Shown here in pieces: positions 34,416 to 42,643 of a stretch of 64,000 nt of DNA. The translations under genes were made by a program, and so were the position numbers. The stretch lies in contig JALNZC010000016.1 in the NCBI GenBank assembly GCA_023229525.1, forward strand, positions 1 to 64,000. The letters run 5' to 3'. The DNA is from Bacteroidales bacterium (GTDB lineage: Bacteria; Bacteroidota; Bacteroidia; Bacteroidales; FEN-979). Each line of letters begins with the position of its first letter. Position 1 is the stretch's first letter. The notes under the pieces were generated by a model, which saw only the letters and a list, made by a program, of their open reading frames with translations, was not told the origin of the DNA and searched no databases.

Positions 34416-34973
34416 TTATTTATCGTGCGAATGTTTCATTTTTCCCACACCTTCCATTCCATGAATGTTCATCCCTTTCGATAATTTTGAGACGGTCGAA
34501 AGGTCTATGTTTCCGGTCAGACTTAAAACGACTACTTCTGATTTATCCTTCATCAGCATGACCATTTCATTGATCCTGCCGGCGCCATCCTGTTTTGTTA
34601 AAAACCTGATATTCTGGCGTCCTTCATTGATCGTCATGAGTTCTTTGTAAATGTTGGACGGGAAAAGCCCGGCAAATTCGTTGTATACTGAAACTGCCCT
34701 GGAAATTTTTGTCGAATCAAAATTAAATGTAAGCACTTTCAGACCCGTTAATTGGTCCATCATTTTTTTAATTTCAACGGCGCTGGTGTCTTTGGAATCT
34801 CCGGCGCCAAGCTGCTGAATCATCTGGAACATCTCTTTTGAAATATTAACGGTTGTAAAACCTTCCTGTCCGGAATATTTTTCGATGGTTTTATCCACAG
34901 GACTCTGAGCATTCATAACGAAAGGCATCATCATGAATGCAGTGATTGCTAAAGAAACGATTAATTTTTTCAT
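34416..34973 (-). CDS. DUF4252 family exported protein
   Basis: A 185-residue protein with a signal peptide (MKKLIVSLAITAFMMMPFVMNA). The domain body matches DUF4252: YSGQEGFTTVNISKEMFQMI, then GLKVLTFNFDSTK and MMLMKDKSEVVVLSLTGNID. The C-terminus is His- and Lys-rich (GKMKHSHDK). Function is unknown. Its ATG overlaps the stop of the membrane protein upstream (4 bases), and it completes a sigma/anti-sigma-like/DUF4252 operon seen repeatedly in Bacteroidota, which suggests it is an envelope target or sensor of that sigma system. Confidence 0.85.
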   Translation of the reverse strand: MKKLIVSLAITAFMMMPFVMNAQSPVDKTIEKYSGQEGFTTVNISKEMFQMIQQLGAGDSKDTSAVEIKKMMDQLTGLKVLTFNFDSTKISRAVSVYNEFAGLFPSNIYKELMTINEGRQNIRFLTKQDGAGRINEMVMLMKDKSEVVVLSLTGNIDLSTVSKLSKGMNIHGMEGVGKMKHSHDK

Positions 34974-35551
34974 GGTTGTTTTGATTTTATGGACTGTTTT
35001 TGATCATCGTCCGGGTTAATAATGATAGTCTGATATTGATAAAATTTATTTAAAAGTTCCGCGTCTTTCATAGCTTTGTCGATCAACTGAATACGTTCCA
35101 CCTGTTTTATGCCGGTATTGAAATTAGCTGAAACGATAAGAAGTGCCTGACGGGCTTCAGCATAGGCTTGTTCCTGTGGGGAGATCAGGGCATCAGTACT
35201 GCTTTTTCTGAATATATCGTGTTGAAGGGTAAAGAAAATACCCAAAAGAAGCAAAATTCCTGCAGCGATACTCCCGATAAAAAGGAAATTTTTCATCAAT
35301 GAAGTGCTATGCATTAACGGAGTTGCTTTAATTTCAGTAGTCAGTCTGGCATTCAGTTTTTGTTCAAAGTCAGGGTCGGCAAGGGTATCCAGTTTCGTTA
35401 GTTCAGTATACCTGAATAAAGGCTGATGTACTTTCAGGTTATCAGGCACTTCATCGCTACAAAAAAAGGTCTGAAGGATTTGTTCCTCCCGGAGGGTGGT
35501 TTGTCCTTCATAATACTTCTCAAGCAAGATTTCAATTTCCCTGATATTCAT
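34970..35551 (-). CDS. Putative anti-sigma factor (single-pass membrane protein)
   Basis: A 193-residue protein. The N-terminal 40 residues (MNIREIEILLEKYYEGQTTL) resemble the cytoplasmic start of Bacteroidota anti-sigma proteins. One membrane helix lies at about 89-110 (LFIGSIAAGILLLLGIFFTL). The rest is a small periplasmic, helical domain (EQAYAEARQALLIVSANFNTG). It overlaps the sigma gene by 20 bases and the DUF4252 gene by 4, so all three are translationally coupled. Function as an anti-sigma factor is inferred from topology and context; no zinc-binding HxxxCxxC motif is seen. Confidence 0.68.
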   Translation of the reverse strand: MNIREIEILLEKYYEGQTTLREEQILQTFFCSDEVPDNLKVHQPLFRYTELTKLDTLADPDFEQKLNARLTTEIKATPLMHSTSLMKNFLFIGSIAAGILLLLGIFFTLQHDIFRKSSTDALISPQEQAYAEARQALLIVSANFNTGIKQVERIQLIDKAMKDAELLNKFYQYQTIIINPDDDQKQSIKSKQP

Positions 35552-36047
35552 ACTTATTCATATTGGCTATTATTTCTCTGACGCGTTTCCTGGCCCTGGA
35601 AAGGGCAACCCGGATTGCATTTTCATTCATCTCCACGATTTCAGCAATATCTTCAAAGGCACACCCTTCAATGTCGCGGAGATGGATAATCATTTGTTGT
35701 TGTTCCGGAAGCATTTTTATGGCACGGTGGATTCCGGAAATGAGATCATCATGGTCAGGTTGTTGCTCGTCTGACAAATTTTCAAGAAATCCCCGGTGGT
35801 CTTCAAAGTTCACAACCGTAAATCGTTTTGTTTTGATCTTATCCAGGCAGAGATTTTTAACCGAAACCATTGCCAGTGCCTCCACATTGCGATAATCATC
35901 GAGTAAATCTCTCCGTTTCCAGAGTTTAATGAACACTTCCTGAACAACATCTTCAGCTTCCTCTGTATGATCAAGAAGCCTCTTTGCAAACCGGAACAGT
36001 TTGTTTTTAAGTGGATAGACCTTAGTTTGAAATTCCTGGAGGTTCAT
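35532..36047 (-). CDS. ECF-type RNA polymerase sigma factor
   Basis: A 171-residue two-domain sigma factor. Region 2 contains HTEEAEDVVQEVFIKLWKRR and NVEALAMVSVKNLCLDKIK (about residues 27-80). Region 4 contains MLPEQQQMIIHLRDIEGCAF and EDIAEIVEMNENAIRVALSR (about 115-155). It is the first gene of the three-gene operon with the putative anti-sigma factor and DUF4252 protein. It differs clearly from the sigma factor at 4830-5420, so the window has two separate ECF systems. Confidence 0.93.
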   Translation of the reverse strand: MNLQEFQTKVYPLKNKLFRFAKRLLDHTEEAEDVVQEVFIKLWKRRDLLDDYRNVEALAMVSVKNLCLDKIKTKRFTVVNFEDHRGFLENLSDEQQPDHDDLISGIHRAIKMLPEQQQMIIHLRDIEGCAFEDIAEIVEMNENAIRVALSRARKRVREIIANMNKYEYQGN

Positions 36048-36130
36048 ACGGTAAGGTAGACGACAATGAATAAAAATTATTACAGATATTCAGGAAAAAA
36101 TTGTCAAAATCTGAATTTGAAGGAGTTTCG

Positions 36131-36161
36131 TTTGTATGGGATACAAATTTGATTATTTTTG
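36131..36161 (+). promoter_or_regulatory. Consensus promoter of the POT transporter
   Basis: TTTG (36131-36134), exactly 19 bases, then TATTTTTG (36154-36161). This is a full match to the Bacteroidota TTTG-N19-TAnnTTTG promoter. It rules out the TTG at 36101 as the start and supports the ATG at 36212. Confidence 0.75.
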
Positions 36162-36211
36162 CAATGTATACCCATGCTGATTCACTGATTATTAATCAAT
36201 ATTTTACCACT

Positions 36212-37876
36212 ATGTTTAAAGGACATCCTAAAGGACTATATGTTGCGTTCTTTGCCAATATGGGAGAACGGTTCGGCTATTACACCATGCTGGCCATTTT
36301 TGTTTTATATCTGCAGTCAAAGTTCGGCTGGTCAACTACCCAGGCCGGTCATGTCTATGGCGGTTTCCTGTTTGGTATCTATTTCCTTCCGCTCCTTGGC
36401 GGATACATCGCCGACAATGTTTTAGGCTACGGCAAAACAATTATCTTAGGTACCATTGTCATGTTCGCCGGTTATGCTTTACTTGCAATGCCCGGAACCG
36501 GTGAGTTCTTTATCTATTTTGCACTGGCTGTGATTTCACTCGGGACAGGCTTCTTTAAAGGAAATCTACAAGCACTGGTCGGGAACATGTACGACGATCC
36601 AAAATATAGCAAAGTCCGCGATTCCGCCTTCAATATTTTTTATATGGGCATAAACATCGGCGCATTTTTTGCCCCGAGCGCTGCCCGCGGAATGAGGAAC
36701 TGGATCCTTGGAATGAACGGTTTTACCTATGATTCTGCGATTCCCGACCTTGCTCATAAATTCCTGAACAAAACGCTGGAGAATCCTGCACAACTTGAAC
36801 AGCTTGCAAACCTGCAGGTCAACCATTCCGCAAATCTTACGGAATTCTGCAATCAGTATATTGTGAGTATAAGCCAGGCATACAACGCCGGATTTGCGGT
36901 TGCTGCCGTGAGTATGGTGGCATCGCTGCTTATCTTCATAGGATTCAGAAAATATTATAAGGCTGCCGATGTTACGCACAAGCAAAAAAAGGCCGGGAAT
37001 ACGGCAAACCTTGTTGAACTGACACCCAGGCAAACCAAAGATCGCCTCATAGCCCTTGGACTTGTATTTTTTGTTGTCATGTTCTTCTGGATGGCATTTC
37101 ATCAAAACGGATTCACGCTCACCATATTTGCCAGAGATTATACGGTTTCGTCAGTATCGATGGGCACTGCCATCATCTTCAACCTTGCTACATTCCTACC
37201 ACTGCTGATCGCAATTCTTGGAGTAGTACTTTTATTGGGAAAAGCAAATTCCTTCAGAACAAAGATTATCGGGGCACTGGTCACCGTCGGGGCTATTGTA
37301 GTGGCTTTTTTCACTATCAGACAACTGCAGCCTGAAGGGAACAGGATCTCACCTGAAATTTTTCAACAATTCAACCCTATCTTCATTGTTTTCCTGACTC
37401 CGGTTATCATTGGCTTTTTTGCCTATCTACGGAAAAACAGCCAGGAACCCTCTTCTCCGAAAAAGATCGGGATAGGAATGATCCTTACAGCGATCGGATT
37501 TCTGATCATGGTGCTGGCATCACAGGGACTGATGAGTCCGCAGGAACTTGCACTAAAGGGCGGCGTTTCCGACACCCTTCGATCTCCGTACTGGCTCATC
37601 GGCACCTACTTCACGCTAACCATTGCCGAATTGTTTCTCAGCCCGATCGGTATATCATTCGTATCAAAGGTTGCACCTCCCCAGTTCAAAGGCCTTGCAC
37701 AGGGTGGCTGGTTCGGGGCTACTGCGATCGGGAATCTGCTCGCCGGTTTTATCGGTCCATTCTGGGATAAATGGCAGCTCTGGCAGTTCTTCATGCTACT
37801 GGTCGGACTAACTCTTTTATCGGCATTCTTTATTTTCTCGATCCTTAAAAGACTTGAAAGGGCAACTACCAGCTAG
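36212..37876 (+). CDS. POT/PTR family proton-dependent oligopeptide transporter
   Basis: A 554-residue polytopic carrier of the proton-coupled oligopeptide family that imports di- and tripeptides. The N-terminus MFKGHPKGLYVAFFANMGER contains the ExxER-type motif of helix 1 (NMGERFGYY). The GYIADNVLGYGKTI loop and the FFKGNLQALVGNMYDD and FNIFYMGINIGAFFAP motifs are family signatures. At least twelve membrane helices are seen, with a longer loop around residues 180-230. The start is the ATG at 36212, where family similarity begins, just after a consensus promoter. The stop codon coincides with the first base of a 7-bp repeat array. Confidence 0.93.
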   Translation: MFKGHPKGLYVAFFANMGERFGYYTMLAIFVLYLQSKFGWSTTQAGHVYGGFLFGIYFLPLLGGYIADNVLGYGKTIILGTIVMFAGYALLAMPGTGEFFIYFALAVISLGTGFFKGNLQALVGNMYDDPKYSKVRDSAFNIFYMGINIGAFFAPSAARGMRNWILGMNGFTYDSAIPDLAHKFLNKTLENPAQLEQLANLQVNHSANLTEFCNQYIVSISQAYNAGFAVAAVSMVASLLIFIGFRKYYKAADVTHKQKKAGNTANLVELTPRQTKDRLIALGLVFFVVMFFWMAFHQNGFTLTIFARDYTVSSVSMGTAIIFNLATFLPLLIAILGVVLLLGKANSFRTKIIGALVTVGAIVVAFFTIRQLQPEGNRISPEIFQQFNPIFIVFLTPVIIGFFAYLRKNSQEPSSPKKIGIGMILTAIGFLIMVLASQGLMSPQELALKGGVSDTLRSPYWLIGTYFTLTIAELFLSPIGISFVSKVAPPQFKGLAQGGWFGATAIGNLLAGFIGPFWDKWQLWQFFMLLVGLTLLSAFFIFSILKRLERATTS

Positions 37877-37917
37877 AATATCGAATATTGAAGAACGAAT
37901 GTTGAATAGCGAAGGTT
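37876..37917. repeat. Six degenerate 7-bp units (GAATATC type)
   Basis: Consecutive 7-mers GAATATC, GAATATT, GAAGAAC, GAATGTT, GAATAGC and GAAGGTT start on the last base of the POT stop codon. The start codon of the radical SAM gene (37899) lies inside the third and fourth units. Confidence 0.6.
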
Positions 37918-38903
37918 TTCAATGGGGACATAAACGGAGATTCAATTCGTATACCGAACATATCCGGAAGACCTTTGGAGGCAGGATACAGAAAGTCGTG
38001 GTCGATGCCGGATTTACCTGTCCAAACCGCGATGGGACAAAAGGGAAAGGTGGATGTACTTACTGTGATAACGATGCCTTTAACCCTTCCTATTGCAACC
38101 CGAAAGAACCGTTACATGTACAAATTGCCAAAGGAATTGAATTTCATGCGGTGCGGTACCGCAGGGCGGAAAAGTTCCTGGTTTACTTTCAGCCGTTCAG
38201 CAATACATATGCTCCAATATCCAGGTTAAAAGAAATTTATGCTCAGGCATTAGACTACCCAGATGTTGTTGGACTCGTTATAGGTACCCGGCCCGATTGC
38301 GTTGACGATGCCATCCTTGATCACTTGAAAGAATTATCACAGAAGACATATATTCAAATCGAATACGGGGTTGAATCATGTCATGACAAGACCTTGGAAA
38401 GGATTAACCGTCAGCATGATTTTAAACTTAGTGAAAAAGTGATCCGGAAGACCCATGAACTGGGAATCAAAACCTGTGTTCATTTAATCTTCGGATTACC
38501 GGGAGAAACTTCTGATGATATGTTCAGATCGGTAAGAATAATCTCTGAATTACCCGTGGACAGCATTAAATTTCACCAGCTTCAGATCGTCAGGGGTACT
38601 ACGGTTGAAAAAGAGTTCCTGGCTTGTCCTGACGATTTTCATCTCTTCCGGTTGGAGGAGTATATCACGTTTATTGTTGCAGTCATTGAAAGGCTCAATC
38701 CGTCCATTGTCATCGAAAGATTTTCTGGGGAGGTTCCTCCACGATTGCTATATCAACCGGGGGAAAATGATGGTAAATACGATCCCGAAAAGATACGTTG
38801 GGGTTTGATCCGGTATGATGCTGTTTTACGATTAATTGAAAAGGAGCTTGAACGGCAGAGTACCTGGCAGGGCAGGTTTTATCCCGGAAAAGATCAGAAA
38901 TAA
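37899..38903 (+). CDS. TIGR01212 family radical SAM protein (YhcC-like)
   Basis: A 334-residue iron-sulfur enzyme. The cluster cysteines are at 41, 53 and 56 in GFTCPNRDGTKGKGGCTYC, the spacing used by this YhcC/Elp3-like group instead of CxxxCxxC. Further marks are FQPFSNTYAP, VIGTRPDCV, IQIEYGVESCHDKTLERINR and HLIFGLPGET. The reaction is not established for the family; tRNA or small-molecule modification is possible. The ATG at 37899 is taken because family similarity starts close after (WGHKRRFNSY); a longer frame from 37854 overlaps the POT gene. The first residues are encoded by a 7-bp repeat array. Confidence 0.9.
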   Translation: MLNSEGFQWGHKRRFNSYTEHIRKTFGGRIQKVVVDAGFTCPNRDGTKGKGGCTYCDNDAFNPSYCNPKEPLHVQIAKGIEFHAVRYRRAEKFLVYFQPFSNTYAPISRLKEIYAQALDYPDVVGLVIGTRPDCVDDAILDHLKELSQKTYIQIEYGVESCHDKTLERINRQHDFKLSEKVIRKTHELGIKTCVHLIFGLPGETSDDMFRSVRIISELPVDSIKFHQLQIVRGTTVEKEFLACPDDFHLFRLEEYITFIVAVIERLNPSIVIERFSGEVPPRLLYQPGENDGKYDPEKIRWGLIRYDAVLRLIEKELERQSTWQGRFYPGKDQK

Positions 38904-38918
38904 AGGACATTCATTTTT

Positions 38919-39680
38919 TTAGTTAAAGGTACCACCAAGGTATTGCTTCGTCCTTTCCATTTTCGGATTACCGAACACTTCGGAAACACTGCCCTGTTCT
39001 ATTACGTCGCCGAGATACATAAAGATGACATGATCGGCGATGCGCTTTGCCTGACGAAGTATGTGGGTTACCAAAATGATGGTATAATCGTTTTTAAGCT
39101 TGAGAAAGGTCTCTTCAATAAACTGGCTGGAGATCGGATCAAGCGCGGATGTAGGTTCATCGGCCAGGATGATTTCAGGGTTGACAGCCAATCCCCGGGC
39201 CAGGCAAAGTCTTTGTTGTTGCCCGATAGATAACCGGGATGCCGGTTCACGCAGCCGGTTCCGGATTTCATCCCATAAATTGGCTTGTTGAAGATAATGC
39301 ATGATTTGCTTATGGATTTCCCTCCGCTTTTTGATCCCGCGGAGCTTCAAGGCATAGGCAATATTGTTATAGATTGTCATCGGAAGCGGATAGGGACGCT
39401 GGGAGAGTAAACCCATCTGCTGACGGAGTTTATAAATATCCTCCTTGGCTTCCAGAATGTTGTTGTCGTCAATCAGGATCTGACCTCGTACTTTTAATTC
39501 GGGATAAAGATCCGTGAGACGGTTCATACATTTCAACAGGGTTGTTTTCCCGCAACCCGAAGGTCCCAGAATGACTGTGATCTTATTTTTCGGAATATCG
39601 ATGTTGATATTTTTCAGAATATGGTTTTTCTCCGCGAAGACATTGAGGTTCCTGATCTGAATTTTCGTTGAATCATCCAT
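38919..39680 (-). CDS. pstB: Phosphate ABC transporter ATP-binding protein
   Basis: A 253-residue ABC ATPase energising phosphate uptake. It has Walker A GPSGCGKTT, signature LSIGQQQRLCLARGLA (LSIGQ in place of LSGGQ), Walker B ILADEPTSALDP and the His switch LVTH. The N-terminal KIQIRNLNVFAEKNHILKNI is typical PstB. It is the last gene of pstS-pstC-pstA-pstB; phoU, often next, is absent and a convergent radical SAM gene follows. Confidence 0.95.
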   Translation of the reverse strand: MDDSTKIQIRNLNVFAEKNHILKNINIDIPKNKITVILGPSGCGKTTLLKCMNRLTDLYPELKVRGQILIDDNNILEAKEDIYKLRQQMGLLSQRPYPLPMTIYNNIAYALKLRGIKKRREIHKQIMHYLQQANLWDEIRNRLREPASRLSIGQQQRLCLARGLAVNPEIILADEPTSALDPISSQFIEETFLKLKNDYTIILVTHILRQAKRIADHVIFMYLGDVIEQGSVSEVFGNPKMERTKQYLGGTFN

Positions 39681-39695
39681 GCGCTTCCACTGAGG

Positions 39696-40553
39696 TTAAA
39701 AGTTAATTTTTGTTTTATGATAACGTTTGCCAAGGCCCCGGGAGAAAAGACTAACCAATAAAATGATGACGGTGAGCACAAGGGCGGATGCATAGGCCCG
39801 GTTCTGAACCTCCGGAACCGGTGAAGAGAGTTGAAAAAAAATGGACAGGGGCAAGGTAGCTACCGGTTCGAGTAACGAATTCGGCAGGTTATCTGTATAG
39901 CCGGCAGTGAATAAAACCGATGCAGCATCACCGATGGCACGGCCAAATGATAACAAAACGGCGGTTATTATACCGGAAACGGATTGCCGGACAAAGATTT
40001 TGAAAGCCGTTTCAGATTTATTTGATCCCAGTGAATATGCGGCTTCCTGAAGACCAATAGGAACTGTTCGCAAGATTTCATCCATGGAGCGAATCATTAT
40101 CGGCAGTATAAACAATGTGACTGTCAGAATCCCGGCCAGTAAAGATGTCTGTAAACCGAAGAAGATCATCAGGCTGAATCCGAAGGCACCATAAACGATA
40201 GATGGTATCCCCCAGACAAGGTCAAGCAAAAAGCGGATAATATCAACCAGTTTTTTATGCCGGATTAAAAAAACGTTGATATAAAGGGCAACGGGTAATC
40301 CGATGATAAAGGCAAGTATGGTTGCTCCAAAAGCCAAGGCCAGTGAGCCCAGAATCGCATTGAGAATACCCCCACCCTTTCCGTAATAGTATCCTCCCTT
40401 GGGAATCTGGGTAAGAATTTCCCATGACATGGCTTTTATACCTTTTTCAAAAATACTATAGATGATGATAGTCAGAACCACCAGAATAAAGTAGGTGGAA
40501 AAGATCATCATGATCTTAAAAAACTTCTCTTCAATTTTTTGGGATAATTTCAT
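39696..40553 (-). CDS. pstA: Phosphate ABC transporter permease PstA
   Basis: A 285-residue inner-membrane permease with six helices. The cytoplasmic EAAYSLGSNKSETAFKIFVR loop is the EAA motif that docks to PstB. Also diagnostic are GGGILNAILGSLALAF, LLDLVWGIPSIVYG and FGRAIGDAASVLFTAGY. It lies 15 bases upstream of pstB. A 90-base gap separates it from pstC, in which I see no promoter. Confidence 0.94.
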   Translation of the reverse strand: MKLSQKIEEKFFKIMMIFSTYFILVVLTIIIYSIFEKGIKAMSWEILTQIPKGGYYYGKGGGILNAILGSLALAFGATILAFIIGLPVALYINVFLIRHKKLVDIIRFLLDLVWGIPSIVYGAFGFSLMIFFGLQTSLLAGILTVTLFILPIMIRSMDEILRTVPIGLQEAAYSLGSNKSETAFKIFVRQSVSGIITAVLLSFGRAIGDAASVLFTAGYTDNLPNSLLEPVATLPLSIFFQLSSPVPEVQNRAYASALVLTVIILLVSLFSRGLGKRYHKTKINF

Positions 40554-40643
40554 GGTTCAAAATTCATTTTCGAATATCCGTCATCCGAATTAGCCCTTTG
40601 TTTTTACAACTCTTGTTATTTATACTATTTCGGTCATTATTAA

Positions 40644-41534
40644 TCAGTATTTGTTGTATTTGACAATAAAGAAATGCATGACAAGGTTGAAAAACAGTGA
40701 AACAACCAGCAGCAGTAAAGCAGCAAACATCAAGGCTGAATCATATTTCGGAATCGAGAGCATTTCTCCGTAATTATTGGCAATCAGCGCCGGCAGTGTA
40801 TATCCGGGGTCAAAAACGCTTTTTGGCAATCTGACAACATTTCCGACTACCATTAAAACGGCCATGGTTTCTCCAAAAGCACGGGCCAGTCCAAATCCAA
40901 ACGCAGCAATGATCCCGGGTAGAGCTTTCCTGAGCAGAACGTGTTTGATGGTCTGCCATGGTGTAGCTCCAAGTGAAAGGGCTGCCTCTTTAAGTTCAAC
41001 CGGTATAGCCTTGAAAATTTCGATAAGGATGTTAAGAATAAAAGGGATTATCATGATGGCGAGCACAAATGCAGCTGCCAGGATACTGTATCCCATAGTG
41101 TGTACACCGAGCCATGGACCCAGGTATTTCGAAATAAAAGGTACGATTACCAGGATACCCCACAGACCATAAACCACCGAAGGGATCCCGGCCAGGATAT
41201 CGATAGCGGGATGCATGATCCGAAGGAAGTGCTTTCGGGTATATTGTGTTACATAAATCGCTGTTAACAAGCATATCGGACCGGAAATCAACATGGCAAG
41301 AATGGTCACCCAGACAGACCCGACGATAAAGGGATAAAATCCGAATTTTCCACTCGCCGGTCTCCATTCTTTGGAAAAGATAAGATCCATGATCGAATAA
41401 TCATGGATTAACAGAAACGATTTCAGGTAAAGTCCAAGAAAAAGTAAAAAGGGTAAAAAAGCGACGAACAACAGGCTGATGATCATCCATGAATAATTGA
41501 CTACATGACGCTGTTGCCGGTTGAGGAGATACAT
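40644..41534 (-). CDS. pstC: Phosphate ABC transporter permease PstC
   Basis: A 296-residue inner-membrane permease paired with PstA. The family segments are FGFYPFIVGSVWVTILAMLI, IDILAGIPSVVYGLWG and the EAA loop ELKEAALSLGATPWQTIKHV, followed by GFGLARAFGETMAVLMVVGN. It starts 1 base after the pstS stop, so it is translationally linked to the binding protein. Confidence 0.95.
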   Translation of the reverse strand: MYLLNRQQRHVVNYSWMIISLLFVAFLPFLLFLGLYLKSFLLIHDYSIMDLIFSKEWRPASGKFGFYPFIVGSVWVTILAMLISGPICLLTAIYVTQYTRKHFLRIMHPAIDILAGIPSVVYGLWGILVIVPFISKYLGPWLGVHTMGYSILAAAFVLAIMIIPFILNILIEIFKAIPVELKEAALSLGATPWQTIKHVLLRKALPGIIAAFGFGLARAFGETMAVLMVVGNVVRLPKSVFDPGYTLPALIANNYGEMLSIPKYDSALMFAALLLLVVSLFFNLVMHFFIVKYNKY

Positions 41535-41535
41535 T

Positions 41536-42528
41536 TCAGTTCAACTTTAACATTTCAGCTTTGATCTTATCCGGAGATATCATCACATAACCAGCTTCAT
41601 TGACAAATTTTTGGCCATCGTTGAGTATCCATTGCAAAAATGCTATAACCAATTTATTTACAGGTTTTCCTCCAGAAACAAGATAAAGTTCGCGGGCAGG
41701 CGGGGAAGGGTAAATACCTTCATCAATAGCTTTCATCACCCTATCCATTGTAGCATAAAAATTTTCAGTGGAATCTATGATCCCGTTTTCATTCAGGTCG
41801 ATCGGAACCACATCCAGGCCTGGGTATATTTTCCGGGTTTTCATTTCATATACAAAGCCCAGGTTGTTGAACCCTATGCCTTCAATATTTTTTCTGACGG
41901 CATCTGCTACACCCGGGTCACCGTTAACGCCAAGGCCCTGAAGATCCTCCTGTTTTTTCCCTTTAAGGTACTTAGCCCACATATCGGCAGCTCCGCAGGC
42001 GTCGGACCTGGTAAACGCCTGAAGCGCCAAAGCATTTGAATTTCCGACAGCTTCTCCCCAGGTTGTGATTTTTCCAGAGATAAAAATATCATAAAATTTT
42101 TGCCGCGTTAACCCCTTTTTCTTAAGATCTTTCATAACAGGGTTGGCAGCATTGATGGTCGGTAGAACTGCATCTTTAGCCACTGCAATCCACCAGGCTC
42201 CTTTGGCCTGTTCTTCGGGACTGACGGATTTGGAATACATTCCCAGGTCAACCATTTTTGACAAGGCGTCAGCCATTCCCTTCCCCGCACCTCCGGCGGA
42301 AACATTGATTGTTAATTTCGGATGTAGTTTCTGGAATTCTTCAGCCCATTTGACGACCAGGGGATAAAGTGCAAAGGCACCTGAGATGGTAATTTTTCCC
42401 TTCAATGAATCTCCTTTCACTGACCTGCTTTCGTTTCCCTGGTTGTTGCAGGAAGGCAGGATCACTGTTCCCGACAAAAACAGAACAGGTACAAGTAAGA
42501 AAAGCAACCGAGCATTCTTTATTTTCAT
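41536..42528 (-). CDS. pstS: Phosphate ABC transporter substrate-binding lipoprotein
   Basis: A 330-residue periplasmic binding protein with a lipoprotein signal: hydrophobic segment LLFLLVPVLFLSGTVILPSC, where the final Cys (about residue 26) would be lipidated. The phosphate-binding segments GKITISGAFALYPLVVKWAEEF and SAGGAGKGMADALSKMVDLGM are typical of PstS. It opens the pst operon. An inverted repeat (42544-42566) lies 16 bases upstream of the ATG and may be a regulatory site; no classical Pho box was recognised. Confidence 0.93.
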   Translation of the reverse strand: MKIKNARLLFLLVPVLFLSGTVILPSCNNQGNESRSVKGDSLKGKITISGAFALYPLVVKWAEEFQKLHPKLTINVSAGGAGKGMADALSKMVDLGMYSKSVSPEEQAKGAWWIAVAKDAVLPTINAANPVMKDLKKKGLTRQKFYDIFISGKITTWGEAVGNSNALALQAFTRSDACGAADMWAKYLKGKKQEDLQGLGVNGDPGVADAVRKNIEGIGFNNLGFVYEMKTRKIYPGLDVVPIDLNENGIIDSTENFYATMDRVMKAIDEGIYPSPPARELYLVSGGKPVNKLVIAFLQWILNDGQKFVNEAGYVMISPDKIKAEMLKLN

Positions 42529-42543
42529 AATTCATATTCATTA

Positions 42544-42566
42544 AAAGAACGTAAATTTAGTTCTTT
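42544..42566. promoter_or_regulatory. Inverted repeat upstream of pstS
   Basis: AAAGAAC / GTTCTTT arms separated by 9 A/T-rich bases, 16 bases upstream of the pstS start. A candidate operator; no regulator is known from the sequence. Confidence 0.35.
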
Positions 42567-42607
42567 CAGAAAAGGAAAGCGTTTTTTTACCAATAAAAAC
42601 TGAATTA

Positions 42608-42643
42608 TTTCAGGATAAAAAATGGTTTCAGGATAAAAAATGG
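42608..42643. repeat. Exact 18-bp tandem duplication at the 3' end of moxR
   Basis: TTTCAGGATAAAAAATGG occurs twice in direct succession. The proximal copy contains the moxR stop codon, and the distal copy repeats the same stop in frame. Confidence 0.85.

Noticed and set aside
36101..36211. N-terminal extension of the POT transporter from a TTG
   Set aside because: A complete TTTG-N19-TATTTTTG promoter lies inside the extension, and family similarity begins at 36212.
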